NCBI GenBank assembly: GCA_017309115.1
Contig: JAFLEF010000024.1
Span: forward strand, 40,114 to 104,113
Length of the DNA: 64,000 bases
Source of the DNA: Verrucomicrobiota bacterium
Lineage (GTDB): Bacteria > Verrucomicrobiota > Verrucomicrobiia > Limisphaerales > UBA9464
Direction of reading: 5' to 3'
Both the position numbers and the translations under genes were made by a program. Shown one piece after another: positions 25,250 through 33,868 of the stretch (the stretch's first letter is position 1; each line of letters opens with the position of its first letter). A model generated the notes under the pieces. That model was not told where the DNA came from and searched no databases. It saw nothing but the letters and a program-made list of their open reading frames with translations.

Positions 25250-27025
25250 TCAAGGGGTCAGCGCCCGATAGAAGTAAGTCTGCCCCACCGCGGGTGGCGT
25301 GTCTTGGAACGTTCCGGTTCCGGAGCCGTTGAGGGTGACGTTGCCAATTCCCTGCCAGTTTGGAGCGGACAACGAAGCACTTCGCTGAACCGGATACGAC
25401 TTTCCGGCACTGCCCGACACCTGAAGATTTAGGGCTCCGTTGGGCAACACTTCCCAGGAGGTCAGCGTCGCTGGGATGACGGTTCCCCCGCCCGGGGTGG
25501 TCTCAATCAGGAAGCGAGTCTCGCTCTCAATGCCGCCGAATCCGCTCATTTCCGGAACGGTGTTGGTCGAAAAGTAGAAGGACTTGGTGAAGTACAGCTG
25601 CGCGGTGTAGGTCTGGTCGACGGCGAGCGTATTGGCCGGAATGACGATGGAGGTAGCGTTGAGCGGCAAATCCCGAGGGACACAGAAATCCGGCGCTTGG
25701 AACACCACCTCACCCAAATCATCCGAGATTATGAGGAAGAGTTGATCATTGCCCGTCGCCCCGACGAAGGGAGTCCATTGCAAGGTGAACGGTTGGGTCG
25801 CATCCCACGATTGCGTGGCGTCGAAGTTGGTGATTTTGGGAACGGGCGGCCGGGTCGACGGAACATTCATCGGGATCACCCGTTCGGGTTGGCCGGTCTG
25901 GGTGAAGCGCAAGGTGTAGGTGCCCGCCGGAAACGCCGCATCCAATTCGGCCTGGGTGTCAAACGAACGGAAGTAGTTAAAGAACCCGAACGTGTTGAGA
26001 TTCGTCTGCGATCCGTTGGGAAGCGTCAGCGTCGCCGCGGTGACCTCCGGCCCGAACTCTGGGGCATCCACCAGAGTGGAAAACAGGAATGGATTCTGGT
26101 CGAGATCCGGTTCCGGGTCAGCTGTGGAAGTCTGTCGGTAACTGGAGATTTTGTAGAGGACGTAAGTGCCCCACGTATCAGGTACCGGGCTCAAATCGCA
26201 CGGGGTCGTCGCCGCCGTTTCGAACTGACCAAAGTTCACCGCCGTCGGCAGGTCCTGACCGGACTGACTGCGCAACACGGGATTTGCACCTGTCGGATTC
26301 AAAAACCAAGAAACCAGGGTGTTGAGGGGAAACCCGCCGCGGTATTCGCAGAAGAGTTGTCGGCCGTCGGCACTCCAGGAATAGCTGAACTTGGTAGCCT
26401 CCACGCCCAACCACGTAACCGCCCCGGGAGTCGCCGGAGGATTGCCGCCCAGATTCACCGTTTTCTCCATCGGTTGACTGAAGCGAAACACCACGACGGT
26501 GTTGGTCGGGACCTCGGTCGCATTGTTGGCCGGCGTTGAAGAAATCAAGCTGGGTCCGGTGGCGCCGGTGCCGGTCGAATAGGCGCCGCTCACCGTCGCC
26601 AGCGCGATTCCGCCCTCACTCTTGAACTGGAAAAAGGGATTCACCCCCGTGGGATTCAACGTCCAGGTGATCGTGGTGTTCAACGGAACCGCCACGCTGG
26701 GTGTGACCGTCAAGGTGCGGTTGTCGTCACCCCACTCCCCGGTCATCTGCACGCCCACGGTGGACGGGCTGGTTTCAAAGTTTCCGACCAGAGCGTTCGG
26801 GATCGTCGGAATCAAACCGAAGGTCGTGTCCATGTCCTGATCGAAGACAAACACGAGTGGTGTGCTGGTGCCGACTCCGGTCGCCCCGTCGGCAGGAGTC
26901 ACCGAAACCAGTTGGGGAGCAGACTGAGCCGATGCCGTCAGGACCAGGGCGGTCCCTACGGCTGTCCACGCGCCGCGCTGGATTCCCCGGAGCATCCGGC
27001 CAAAGAAATAAGGTGTCGGTTTCAT
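25250..27025 (-). CDS. Secreted protein with two SbsA-type Ig-like domains
   Basis: 591 residues with a signal peptide (AWTAVGTALVLTASAQS). Two Big_5/SbsA Ig domains follow: P-Q-L-V-S-V-T-P-A-D-G-A-T-G-V at about 38-145, and L-I-S-S-T-P-A-N-N-A-T-E-V-P-T at about 160-265. A central region has alternating strands, and the C terminus is an Ig-like domain ending TYFYRALTP, the same type as that in the protein at 21461-22336. Probably cell-surface or secreted; no enzyme motif is visible. A strong hairpin precedes its start codon (27038-27064). Confidence 0.75.
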   Translation of the reverse strand: MKPTPYFFGRMLRGIQRGAWTAVGTALVLTASAQSAPQLVSVTPADGATGVGTSTPLVFVFDQDMDTTFGLIPTIPNALVGNFETSPSTVGVQMTGEWGDDNRTLTVTPSVAVPLNTTITWTLNPTGVNPFFQFKSEGGIALATVSGAYSTGTGATGPSLISSTPANNATEVPTNTVVVFRFSQPMEKTVNLGGNPPATPGAVTWLGVEATKFSYSWSADGRQLFCEYRGGFPLNTLVSWFLNPTGANPVLRSQSGQDLPTAVNFGQFETAATTPCDLSPVPDTWGTYVLYKISSYRQTSTADPEPDLDQNPFLFSTLVDAPEFGPEVTAATLTLPNGSQTNLNTFGFFNYFRSFDTQAELDAAFPAGTYTLRFTQTGQPERVIPMNVPSTRPPVPKITNFDATQSWDATQPFTLQWTPFVGATGNDQLFLIISDDLGEVVFQAPDFCVPRDLPLNATSIVIPANTLAVDQTYTAQLYFTKSFYFSTNTVPEMSGFGGIESETRFLIETTPGGGTVIPATLTSWEVLPNGALNLQVSGSAGKSYPVQRSASLSAPNWQGIGNVTLNGSGTGTFQDTPPAVGQTYFYRALTP

Positions 27026-27037
27026 TGAAAGATCTCT

Positions 27038-27064
27038 GGGGGGATAGCATGCCTGAAACCCCCC
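27038..27064 (-). promoter_or_regulatory. G6/C6 hairpin in the leader of the Ig-like gene
   Basis: Six G at 27038-27043 and six C at 27059-27064 can pair around a 15-nt loop that itself contains GCATGC. In the mRNA of the gene starting at 27025 this stem ends 12 nt before the ATG, overlapping the place of a ribosome-binding site. It could set translation level; no ligand is suggested. Confidence 0.3.
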
Positions 27065-27442
27065 AAGCGAGAGTAGAGTGCGTCAATGGAACTTTGGGCG
27101 TGACTCGTAGCCGCGGCGGGACAGAGGCGCTGACTGAATAGGAGAATTTCCTGCGCCTGATTCCGAGGAACGAGTGAGGAGGTTAAAGGGCGCCTCCTGC
27201 GGTCGTCGGCAACGGGGTCGTTCGTGTCCCGACGAAGGGCATTTCACGAGGCATCGCCCAACCGGAGGTGAGGGAAGTGGTAGGGGGGATCAGCAGAATC
27301 CCTAGGTGATTTCACGAGGACTCTGAGGTGGCTTGCCCGGTCACGCAGAGGATCTGGCCCAATACTCAGAAGCAGCGGCCAAAACCATGGTGAATGGCGT
27401 CAAGACCAGTTCTGCGAATCCAGAACCCCTGACGAGCACACC
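27065..27442. other. Gene-free divergent promoter region
   Basis: About 380 bp between the minus-strand Ig-like gene and the large Fn3/Ig array gene. I see no coding frame with protein character and no recognised repeat. A GGAGG...CCTCC inverted pair lies near 27178-27197, and TTTCACGAGG occurs twice (27242-27251 and 27310-27319), so the region probably holds promoters for both flanking genes. Confidence 0.4.
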
Positions 27443-30400
27443 ATGAAAACTCCAACCACCCTCCCCGAAAAATCGGTTGGTTCTGAGCTGCTTCTCAGAG
27501 CTGCCGGTGGCGTCGTCTGGGGCGATGCCAAAAGACAGCCCAGAGTGGGCTGCGTGACCCCGGCGCTGCCGCGCTGGTTGATCAATTTCCTTTCCTACGC
27601 CGCTCTGTTGGCCTGTTTCCTGGCCGACGCCGGACAGATCACCCTGACCTGGGATCCGAACCCGGAGTCGGATCTGGCCGGTTACCGAGTCTATTTCGGC
27701 TCCGCGAGCCGCGGCTACACCAACCTGGTCGACTCGGGACGGTCCAACACCAACACCGTGACTGGTCTGGTGGATGGGGCGACCTACTTCTTTGCGGTTA
27801 CCGCGTACAACACCAATGGGCTGGAGAGTGATTACTCCAACGAAGTCCAACTGACGGTGGCAAACAGTACGACCCCTCCGCCGACGCCTCCGTCGGTGGC
27901 GATCAGCGGGGTCACAACCGGTGCGACCTACACGACGCCGACGACCCTGACCCTGGGGGCGACGGTGGTCGCCAATGGAAACACGGTCTCCAAGGTTCAA
28001 TTCCTGAATGGAGCCACCGTCCTCGGGGAAGACTCGGTGGCTCCGTTTGAGTTCCTGATGAGCAATCCGGCCGCGGCGAGCTACTCGGTTTCGGCGCGGG
28101 TGTTTTACGGGACGTCGTCCACCGTCGATTCCGCGAGCGTCTCCTTCACGGTGGCGAATCCACCCCCGCCGGCGATTGCGCTGACGGGTGTGACCAGTGG
28201 TCAGAGCGTAGTAGCGCCGGCCACGGTGAACCTCGGCGCGACAGTGACAGCGAACGGGAACACGATCACCAAGGTACAGTTCCTGAACGGCGCCACGGTG
28301 TTGGGTGAAGATACGACCGCGCCGTACGCCTACGCCTGGAGCGGAGTGAGTGCCGGCAGCTACAGCCTGAGCGCCCGGGTGACCTACGGCACGGGCCAAA
28401 CGGTGACCTCGAGTGCGGCGAGCCTGACGGTGACCAATCCGGCGCCGGCAATTGCGCTGACGGGTGTGACCAGTGGACAAAGCGTGACTGCGCCGGCCAC
28501 GGTGAACTTGGGCGCCACGGTAACGGCGAATGGGAACACGATTACCCGGGTACAATTCCTGAACGGCGCGACGGTGTTGGGTGAAGATACGACCGCTCCG
28601 TACGCCTACGCCTGGAGCGGAGTCAGTGCCGGCAGCTACAGCCTGAGTGCCCGGGTGACTTACGGCACGGGCCAGACGGTGACGTCGAGTGTGGCGAGCC
28701 TGACGGTGACCAATCCTCCGCCGGCGATTGCGCTGACGGGTGTGACCAGTGGACAAAGCGTGACTGCGCCGGCCACGGTGAACTTGGGCGCCACGGTAAC
28801 GGCGAATGGGAACACGATTACCCGGGTACAATTCCTGAACGGCGCGACGGTGTTGGGTGAAGATACGACCGCTCCGTACGCCTACGCCTGGAGCGGAGTC
28901 AGTGCCGGCAGCTACAGCCTGAGTGCCCGGGTGACTTACGGCACGGGCCAGACGGTGACCTCGAGTGCGGCGAGCCTGACGGTGACCAATCCTCCGCCGG
29001 CGATTGCGCTGACGGGTGTGACCAACAGTCAACGCTTCGTGGCTCCGGCGACTCTGAGTCTGGGCGCGACAGTTGCGGCGAATGGCAATGCCATCTCCAA
29101 AGTTCAATTTCTGAATGGTTCAACGGTGCTCGGTGAAGCCACGGCGACTCCCTACGAGTTCGTTAGCGGCAACCTGAGCGCCGGCAACTATGACCTGCGG
29201 GCGCGCGTGCTCTACGGCGCGGCCCAGTCGGTGGATTCCGTGATCGTAAGTGTCACGGTGACCAATCCGCCGCCGGTGCTGGTCCTGTCGGTGCCGACGC
29301 CGACGGAGGGACATGTCGCACCGGCCACCGTGGAGTTGACCGCCGGCCTCACGGCCAACGGCAACACCATCACCAAGGTCGAATTCTTTAACGGCGCCAC
29401 GCTACTCGGTGAGGACACCAACATACCTTATAGCTACACCTGGAGCAGTGTGGGCGCCGGCTCTTTCTCCCTCAAGGCCCGGGCGCACTACGACGGCGGA
29501 CAGACGGTGGATTCCGATCTCGTTGCCCTGAACGTGCGCTTCCCGGCCCCCACCCTGGTGCTTTCGGTGCCAGCGGCCAAGGGACTGACTGCCCCGGCGT
29601 CGGTGACGCTGGAGGCCACGGTGAACGCCAACGGCAATGCGATCACCAAAGTCCAGTTTTTGAACGGCGCAACGCTACTCGGTGAGGACACCACATTACC
29701 CTATAGCTACACCTGGAGCAGCGTTGCCGCCGGCACTTTCAATCTCAGTGCGCGGGTCATCTACGGCGCTGGTGAATCGGTGAATTCGGATCTCGTTCCG
29801 CTCACCGTCATCAATCCGCCGCCGACCATCGCCCTGACGGCGCCCGTTCCTGCGGAAGGACTCGTGGCTCCGGCAACCTTGGAACTGAGCGCTGCGGTGG
29901 ATTCCAAAGGGAACACCATCGCCAAGGTTGAGTTCTTTGATGGCGCCACGCTGCTCGGTGAGGACACCACATTACCCTATAGCTACACCCTGAGCAGCGC
30001 TGGCGCCGGATCTTGTCATCTGATGGCCCGCGTCACCGATGCGGACGGTCGCACTGCAGACTCTGAGGTCATCGAAGTGGTCATCACCAGCCTGCCGGCA
30101 CCCTGGAAGGCGATGGAACTGGGCAGTACCCTCGCGGGTTCGGCCGACGTGACGAACGGGGTCTTCGAGATCACGGGCAGTGGCAAACTGGGCGGCACCA
30201 CGGACGCCTACCGCTTCGTCTATCAGCCGCTGAGCGGTGATGGCGAAATGGTGGTCAAGGTCGATGCCGTCGCCATTCCCGGAGCGGAAGGTCAGGTGGG
30301 AATCATGATCCGGGACAACCTGAGCCCGAATGCGCCCTTCATCTTCATGGGGGTGGGCTCGGACGGAATCTATCGGATCCTCCGCCGGGAATCAGCGGGC

Positions 30401-30637
30401 TCGGGAACGATCAGCAAAACGTCGGTGAAGTGCTCACCCGCCAGCACCTGGCTCCGAGTCCGCCGCTCGGGTGCGAGTCTCATCGGAATGCGGTCTTCGG
30501 ACGGCAAGAGCTGGACGCAGATTGGTTCCTTCAAGTTTCCGATGGCGACCAGTGCCTACCTCGGGTTCGCGGTCTCCTCCGGGGACACCTCGGTGCTCGG
30601 CACCACCAGCTACAGCAACGTGCTGGCCATCCCGTAA
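27443..30637 (+). CDS. Large secreted Fn3 + eight Ig-like repeats + DUF1349-like domain protein
   Basis: 1064 residues. The export signal is unusually far in (INFLSYAALLACFLADAG, about 47-64). An Fn3 domain starts I-T-L-T-W-D-P-N-P-E-S-D-L-A-G-Y-R-V-Y-F-G. Eight Ig-like repeats of about 92 residues follow, each with V-Q-F-L-N-G-A-T-V-L-G-E-D or close (pfam17957-like). A C-terminal ~180-residue concanavalin-like DUF1349 domain ends it (V-G-I-M-I-R-D-N-L-S; F-M-G-V-G-S-D-G-I-Y). Repeats 2-4 are nearly identical in DNA. Likely adhesin or surface binding. Gene and downstream W-repeat gene form a module repeated at 32070-34903. Confidence 0.85.
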   Translation: MKTPTTLPEKSVGSELLLRAAGGVVWGDAKRQPRVGCVTPALPRWLINFLSYAALLACFLADAGQITLTWDPNPESDLAGYRVYFGSASRGYTNLVDSGRSNTNTVTGLVDGATYFFAVTAYNTNGLESDYSNEVQLTVANSTTPPPTPPSVAISGVTTGATYTTPTTLTLGATVVANGNTVSKVQFLNGATVLGEDSVAPFEFLMSNPAAASYSVSARVFYGTSSTVDSASVSFTVANPPPPAIALTGVTSGQSVVAPATVNLGATVTANGNTITKVQFLNGATVLGEDTTAPYAYAWSGVSAGSYSLSARVTYGTGQTVTSSAASLTVTNPAPAIALTGVTSGQSVTAPATVNLGATVTANGNTITRVQFLNGATVLGEDTTAPYAYAWSGVSAGSYSLSARVTYGTGQTVTSSVASLTVTNPPPAIALTGVTSGQSVTAPATVNLGATVTANGNTITRVQFLNGATVLGEDTTAPYAYAWSGVSAGSYSLSARVTYGTGQTVTSSAASLTVTNPPPAIALTGVTNSQRFVAPATLSLGATVAANGNAISKVQFLNGSTVLGEATATPYEFVSGNLSAGNYDLRARVLYGAAQSVDSVIVSVTVTNPPPVLVLSVPTPTEGHVAPATVELTAGLTANGNTITKVEFFNGATLLGEDTNIPYSYTWSSVGAGSFSLKARAHYDGGQTVDSDLVALNVRFPAPTLVLSVPAAKGLTAPASVTLEATVNANGNAITKVQFLNGATLLGEDTTLPYSYTWSSVAAGTFNLSARVIYGAGESVNSDLVPLTVINPPPTIALTAPVPAEGLVAPATLELSAAVDSKGNTIAKVEFFDGATLLGEDTTLPYSYTLSSAGAGSCHLMARVTDADGRTADSEVIEVVITSLPAPWKAMELGSTLAGSADVTNGVFEITGSGKLGGTTDAYRFVYQPLSGDGEMVVKVDAVAIPGAEGQVGIMIRDNLSPNAPFIFMGVGSDGIYRILRRESAGSGTISKTSVKCSPASTWLRVRRSGASLIGMRSSDGKSWTQIGSFKFPMATSAYLGFAVSSGDTSVLGTTSYSNVLAIP
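28175..29002 (+). repeat. Three tandem 276-bp repeats inside the Ig array gene
   Basis: Units begin at 28175, 28451 and 28727, each 276 bp (92 codons); a diverged fourth begins at 29003. Units two and three differ by only a couple of bases near their ends, so they come from a very recent duplication or gene conversion. Repeat number may vary between strains. Confidence 0.9.
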
Positions 30638-30677
30638 TCCCCACTCCCAACGGCTGCCTCCGGGCAGCCCGCCCACC

Positions 30678-31742
30678 ATGAAAACGAATCTACTTTCCGC
30701 CCTCTTTGCCGCTTCACTCCTGCTGGTTGTCGGTTATCGGCGAAACCTTCCCAGCTTTCCTTCCCGGGAATCTTCTCGCTCGAATCCGGAGCTGGTTGCC
30801 GGGGCCTCTCGCAAGAGTCCTGCGTCGCTGGCGCCCATCGAGATGGCGGGTCGGCGTAATGGAGTGGACAACGTGGTGGAGGGGGTTCGCGACCTCGCGG
30901 TCCAGGAACTCTCCGAAGGGGAGTATGAGAAGGCTCTCAACGGCCTCGTGAACGATCCGTCGGCGTCGGCTTCGGATCTTCGACAATTGCTGATTCGCCG
31001 GTGGGCAGAACTGGATCCGGCCGCCGCCGCGCGGTGGACCTCCACGCTCGGTTCCGGAGACGATCTGCGGCTGGCCCTCAAGCAAGTGGCGATCGCCTGG
31101 TCGAATCGGGATCTGACCGCGGCCGCGCAGTGGGTTCAGAGTCTGCCGGCAGGAGCGGAGAAATCCGCGGCCATTCTGGATGTGGGTTATGAGGCGGCAC
31201 GGACGTCACCAGTATCGGCAGTGGCTTTGGCCGCCGCCTTGGAACCTTCACCCGAGCGCAAGGAGCTTCTGGTTCATGCAGTGAGTCAGTGGGCAGCGGA
31301 GACACCGGAGGAAGCTGTTCAATGGTCCGAAGGCATTCCCAATCCGGCCCTCCGCCAGGAACTCCTCTCCTCAGTGGCCATTTCGATGGCGGAACACAAT
31401 GGAGCGACGGCCGCGGAGTTGGTGGCGCGACTGGAACCGGGTGTTGATCAGGACCGGGCGGCGGTCGCCGTGGTGCAACGTTGGGCGTATGAGAATCCGA
31501 GTGAGGCCGCCGCCTGGGTGGCTCAATTCCCGGATACCGACACCCAGTTGAGGGCCGTGGAAAGCTTGCTGGCAGTTTGGGTGGATCAGGATGACCAAGC
31601 CGCTTCCGAATGGCTGTCATCCCTGCCGTCCGGGTCCATTCGGGCGGCGAGCGAAGCGGCCTATCAGAAGGCTTTGGTGGAAACGGCTCGCCGGGTGAGT
31701 CTGGCGTCAGAGCCGGTGGTGATCGAAGAAGGCGGCGAGTAA
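30678..31742 (+). CDS. Exported W-repeat alpha-solenoid protein
   Basis: 354 residues from the ATG at 30678, with a hydrophobic start (LLSALFAASLLLVVG). From about 95 to 340 it consists of helical repeats of 35-40 residues with the pattern A-x-x-W-x-x-x-L-P ... A-V-x-x-W-A-x-x-x-P-x-x-A-x-x-W (D-L-T-A-A-A-Q-W-V-Q-S-L-P; N-P-S-E-A-A-A-W-V-A-Q-F-P). This looks like a TPR/Sel1-like solenoid that I cannot place in a named family, although such proteins recur in Verrucomicrobia. It follows the Ig array gene by 40 bp, so the two are probably made together. Binding partner unknown. Confidence 0.7.
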   Translation: MKTNLLSALFAASLLLVVGYRRNLPSFPSRESSRSNPELVAGASRKSPASLAPIEMAGRRNGVDNVVEGVRDLAVQELSEGEYEKALNGLVNDPSASASDLRQLLIRRWAELDPAAAARWTSTLGSGDDLRLALKQVAIAWSNRDLTAAAQWVQSLPAGAEKSAAILDVGYEAARTSPVSAVALAAALEPSPERKELLVHAVSQWAAETPEEAVQWSEGIPNPALRQELLSSVAISMAEHNGATAAELVARLEPGVDQDRAAVAVVQRWAYENPSEAAAWVAQFPDTDTQLRAVESLLAVWVDQDDQAASEWLSSLPSGSIRAASEAAYQKALVETARRVSLASEPVVIEEGGE

Positions 31743-32069
31743 GGTGCGACCGGGTCCCCTTCCAAGTGGGCCCGAACGAAAGTGCTCCTGGGGAATACAC
31801 CCCAAGACAGGTCAGGAAGGGCTTGCTCCCGACGGTATTTGCGGGGGTTTTTCGTGGAACGGATCTAGCTATCCGGATAGGTGCCTTGGGAGTTATCTCC
31901 CAACTGCTTGGTGGCGATTTCGGACCGCCAAGATGGGGCTCGCGCCATTGACTTGGGCGTAGTCCAGCGCTTCCGAAGCGTCTCCAGATCCGGTGCACAG
32001 CGAAATGCGGTTGTGCGTCACCCTTGTCAGTTGGTTGACCCTAAACACGCAGTTCGGTGATGCGCCTCT
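31743..32069. other. Gene-free interval between the two duplicated modules
   Basis: 327 bp with no protein-like frame. A GCGCTTC-C-GAAGCG hairpin lies near 31969-31981. No boundary repeat of the duplication is evident here, which suggests the duplication is old. Confidence 0.4.
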
Positions 32070-33860
32070 ATGCCCATACTGAAGTTTTTTCGAAGGTTAT
32101 ATGGGACCACGTGGATTGAATGGGGAACGGAGCCCGGCCGGGGTTTGGATCCGGCCAGCCTGGCTCGTCTGGCCACTGCTCTGGTGGCTGGGCGGAAAGC
32201 GCTGGGCGGGCTGTTTCTGACGGTGCTGTTTACCTTCGTGGCCGGGGCCGGGCAGGTTACCCTGACCTGGGATCCGAATCCGGAGTCGGATCTAGCGGGC
32301 TACCGGGTGTACTTCGGGTCGCAATCAAGGCAATACACCAATCTGGTGGAGGTGGGACCAGTCAATCTCGCCATCATCCCCAACTTGAAGGACGGCGAGG
32401 TCTATTTTTTTGCCGTAACTGCGTACAATCAGCAGGGATTGGAGAGCGATTACTCCAACGAAGTGGCCCTCAACGTCTCCTCGGTGCTTCTTCCGTCGGT
32501 GGCCTTCACCCGGCCCACCGTTGGCCAGAGTTATACCGCCCCCGCCAACGTGGGGATGACCGCCGCCGTTACGGCCAATGGTCACACCATCACCAAGGTC
32601 ATATTTCTCCAAGGCAGTACGGTGGTGGGGGAAGATCTGACGGCCCCTTACGCCTTCACTTGGCGCGGGGTGGCCCCAGGAATCTATTCCCTCAAGGCAA
32701 GGGTCATCTTCGGTTCCGGAAGCATGGTCGATTCGACCCCGCTGCCGATCGTGGTGAATTCCACCACCCCGTCCGTGGTGCTCACCAATCCGGTCAATGG
32801 CTCGTACTGGGAGATACCGACCACTCTGGATTTGGTGGCGGCAGTCTCCGCCAACGGCAATCCGATCACCAAGGTTCAGTTTTTCTCGGGCTCAACACTC
32901 TTGGGCGAGGACATGGTCGCACCCTACAGCCTGACCTGGCCCAATCCGGCCGTGGGAACCTACAACCTCTCCGCCCGGGTTTTCTGGGGGGCAGGATTGT
33001 CCGCCAGTTCCCCGCCCGTGGTCGTGAATGTCGCCCTCCCGCCTCCGGAAATCATTCTCACCTCGCCGGAATCGGAGCAGACCTTTCGTTCGGGTGTCCC
33101 AATCAGTCTGAGTGCGACCGTTGTCGCCAATGGTCACTCGGTAAACAAGGTGCAGTTCCTGGTGGACTCGCAGGTGGTGGGAGAGGATTCGTCGGCTCCC
33201 TTCTCCGCGACCTGGTCGGAGGCGGAGATCGGCAGTCACTATGTGGTGGCGCGTCTGTTTTATGGGGCAGGTCAGTATCTGGACTCGATGGCCGCTTTCA
33301 TTGATGTCCTGGGCCTGCCCGCCCCCTGGCAGTCAACCGATGTAGGCCTGCTAGAACCGGGATCGGCCTCCGAGTATTTCGGTACGTTTGAACTCTCCGG
33401 CGCGGGAACCCTGGGGATGACGATGGACGGGCTTCACTTTGCGTATCAGACGTTGAGTGGCGACGGTCAGATCACGGCCCGAGTGGAGGGGTATTCGCCT
33501 GGGCTGCCGGGGGCGATTCAGGGCGTCATGATCCGGGAATCGCTCACCCCCGGTTCGACGTATCTGGCGATGGGCGTGGGTTCTGACGGGGTATACCGCT
33601 TACTTCGGCGGGAAGTCACCGGATCTCCCTACCTCAGCAAAAGCTCCATTGTCTCCATCCCGTCCTCCACGTGGCTTCGGGTTCAACGGGACGGTCAAAC
33701 CTTGGTGGGGTTACGTTCGAATGACGGCTTGAGTTGGACTCAGATTGGGTCCCGCAGCATTCCGATGGCGGCCAATGTGTACTTCGGTCTGTTTGTGACC
33801 TCGGGAGCTGTGGATTCCCTGGGCATGGCCCGATTCACCGAAGTGCGGGCCAATCCGTAA
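32070..33860 (+). CDS. Secreted Fn3 + three Ig-like repeats + DUF1349-like domain protein
   Basis: 596 residues, a shorter paralogue of the protein at 27443-30637. The same delayed export helix is present (LGGLFLTVLFTFVAGAG, about 45-62), as is the same Fn3 start (V-T-L-T-W-D-P-N-P-E-S-D-L-A-G-Y-R-V-Y-F-G). It has three Ig-like repeats instead of eight, then the same DUF1349-like end (G-V-M-I-R-E-S-L; A-M-G-V-G-S-D-G-V-Y-R-L-L-R-R). The difference in repeat number, with conserved ends, shows that the array length evolves independently of the caps. Probable surface protein. Confidence 0.83.
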   Translation: MPILKFFRRLYGTTWIEWGTEPGRGLDPASLARLATALVAGRKALGGLFLTVLFTFVAGAGQVTLTWDPNPESDLAGYRVYFGSQSRQYTNLVEVGPVNLAIIPNLKDGEVYFFAVTAYNQQGLESDYSNEVALNVSSVLLPSVAFTRPTVGQSYTAPANVGMTAAVTANGHTITKVIFLQGSTVVGEDLTAPYAFTWRGVAPGIYSLKARVIFGSGSMVDSTPLPIVVNSTTPSVVLTNPVNGSYWEIPTTLDLVAAVSANGNPITKVQFFSGSTLLGEDMVAPYSLTWPNPAVGTYNLSARVFWGAGLSASSPPVVVNVALPPPEIILTSPESEQTFRSGVPISLSATVVANGHSVNKVQFLVDSQVVGEDSSAPFSATWSEAEIGSHYVVARLFYGAGQYLDSMAAFIDVLGLPAPWQSTDVGLLEPGSASEYFGTFELSGAGTLGMTMDGLHFAYQTLSGDGQITARVEGYSPGLPGAIQGVMIRESLTPGSTYLAMGVGSDGVYRLLRREVTGSPYLSKSSIVSIPSSTWLRVQRDGQTLVGLRSNDGLSWTQIGSRSIPMAANVYFGLFVTSGAVDSLGMARFTEVRANP

Positions 33861-33868
33861 GGTGCACC

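Noticed and set aside
27274-27322. GGAGGTGAGGGAA followed by GTG as a short gene start
   Set aside because: The frame ends after about ten codons with no conserved character; it is most likely chance in a purine-rich stretch.
27341-29107. Long minus-strand open frame (588 codons) rich in R, H and G repeats
   Set aside because: It is the reverse complement of the tandem Ig-repeat gene. The repeated amino-acid pattern mirrors the repeat DNA, and the plus-strand frame has clear Fn3/Ig domains and an export signal.
28175-29278. Tandem repeats considered as a CRISPR array or satellite
   Set aside because: Units are 276 bp with no spacers and stay in frame within a protein-coding gene.
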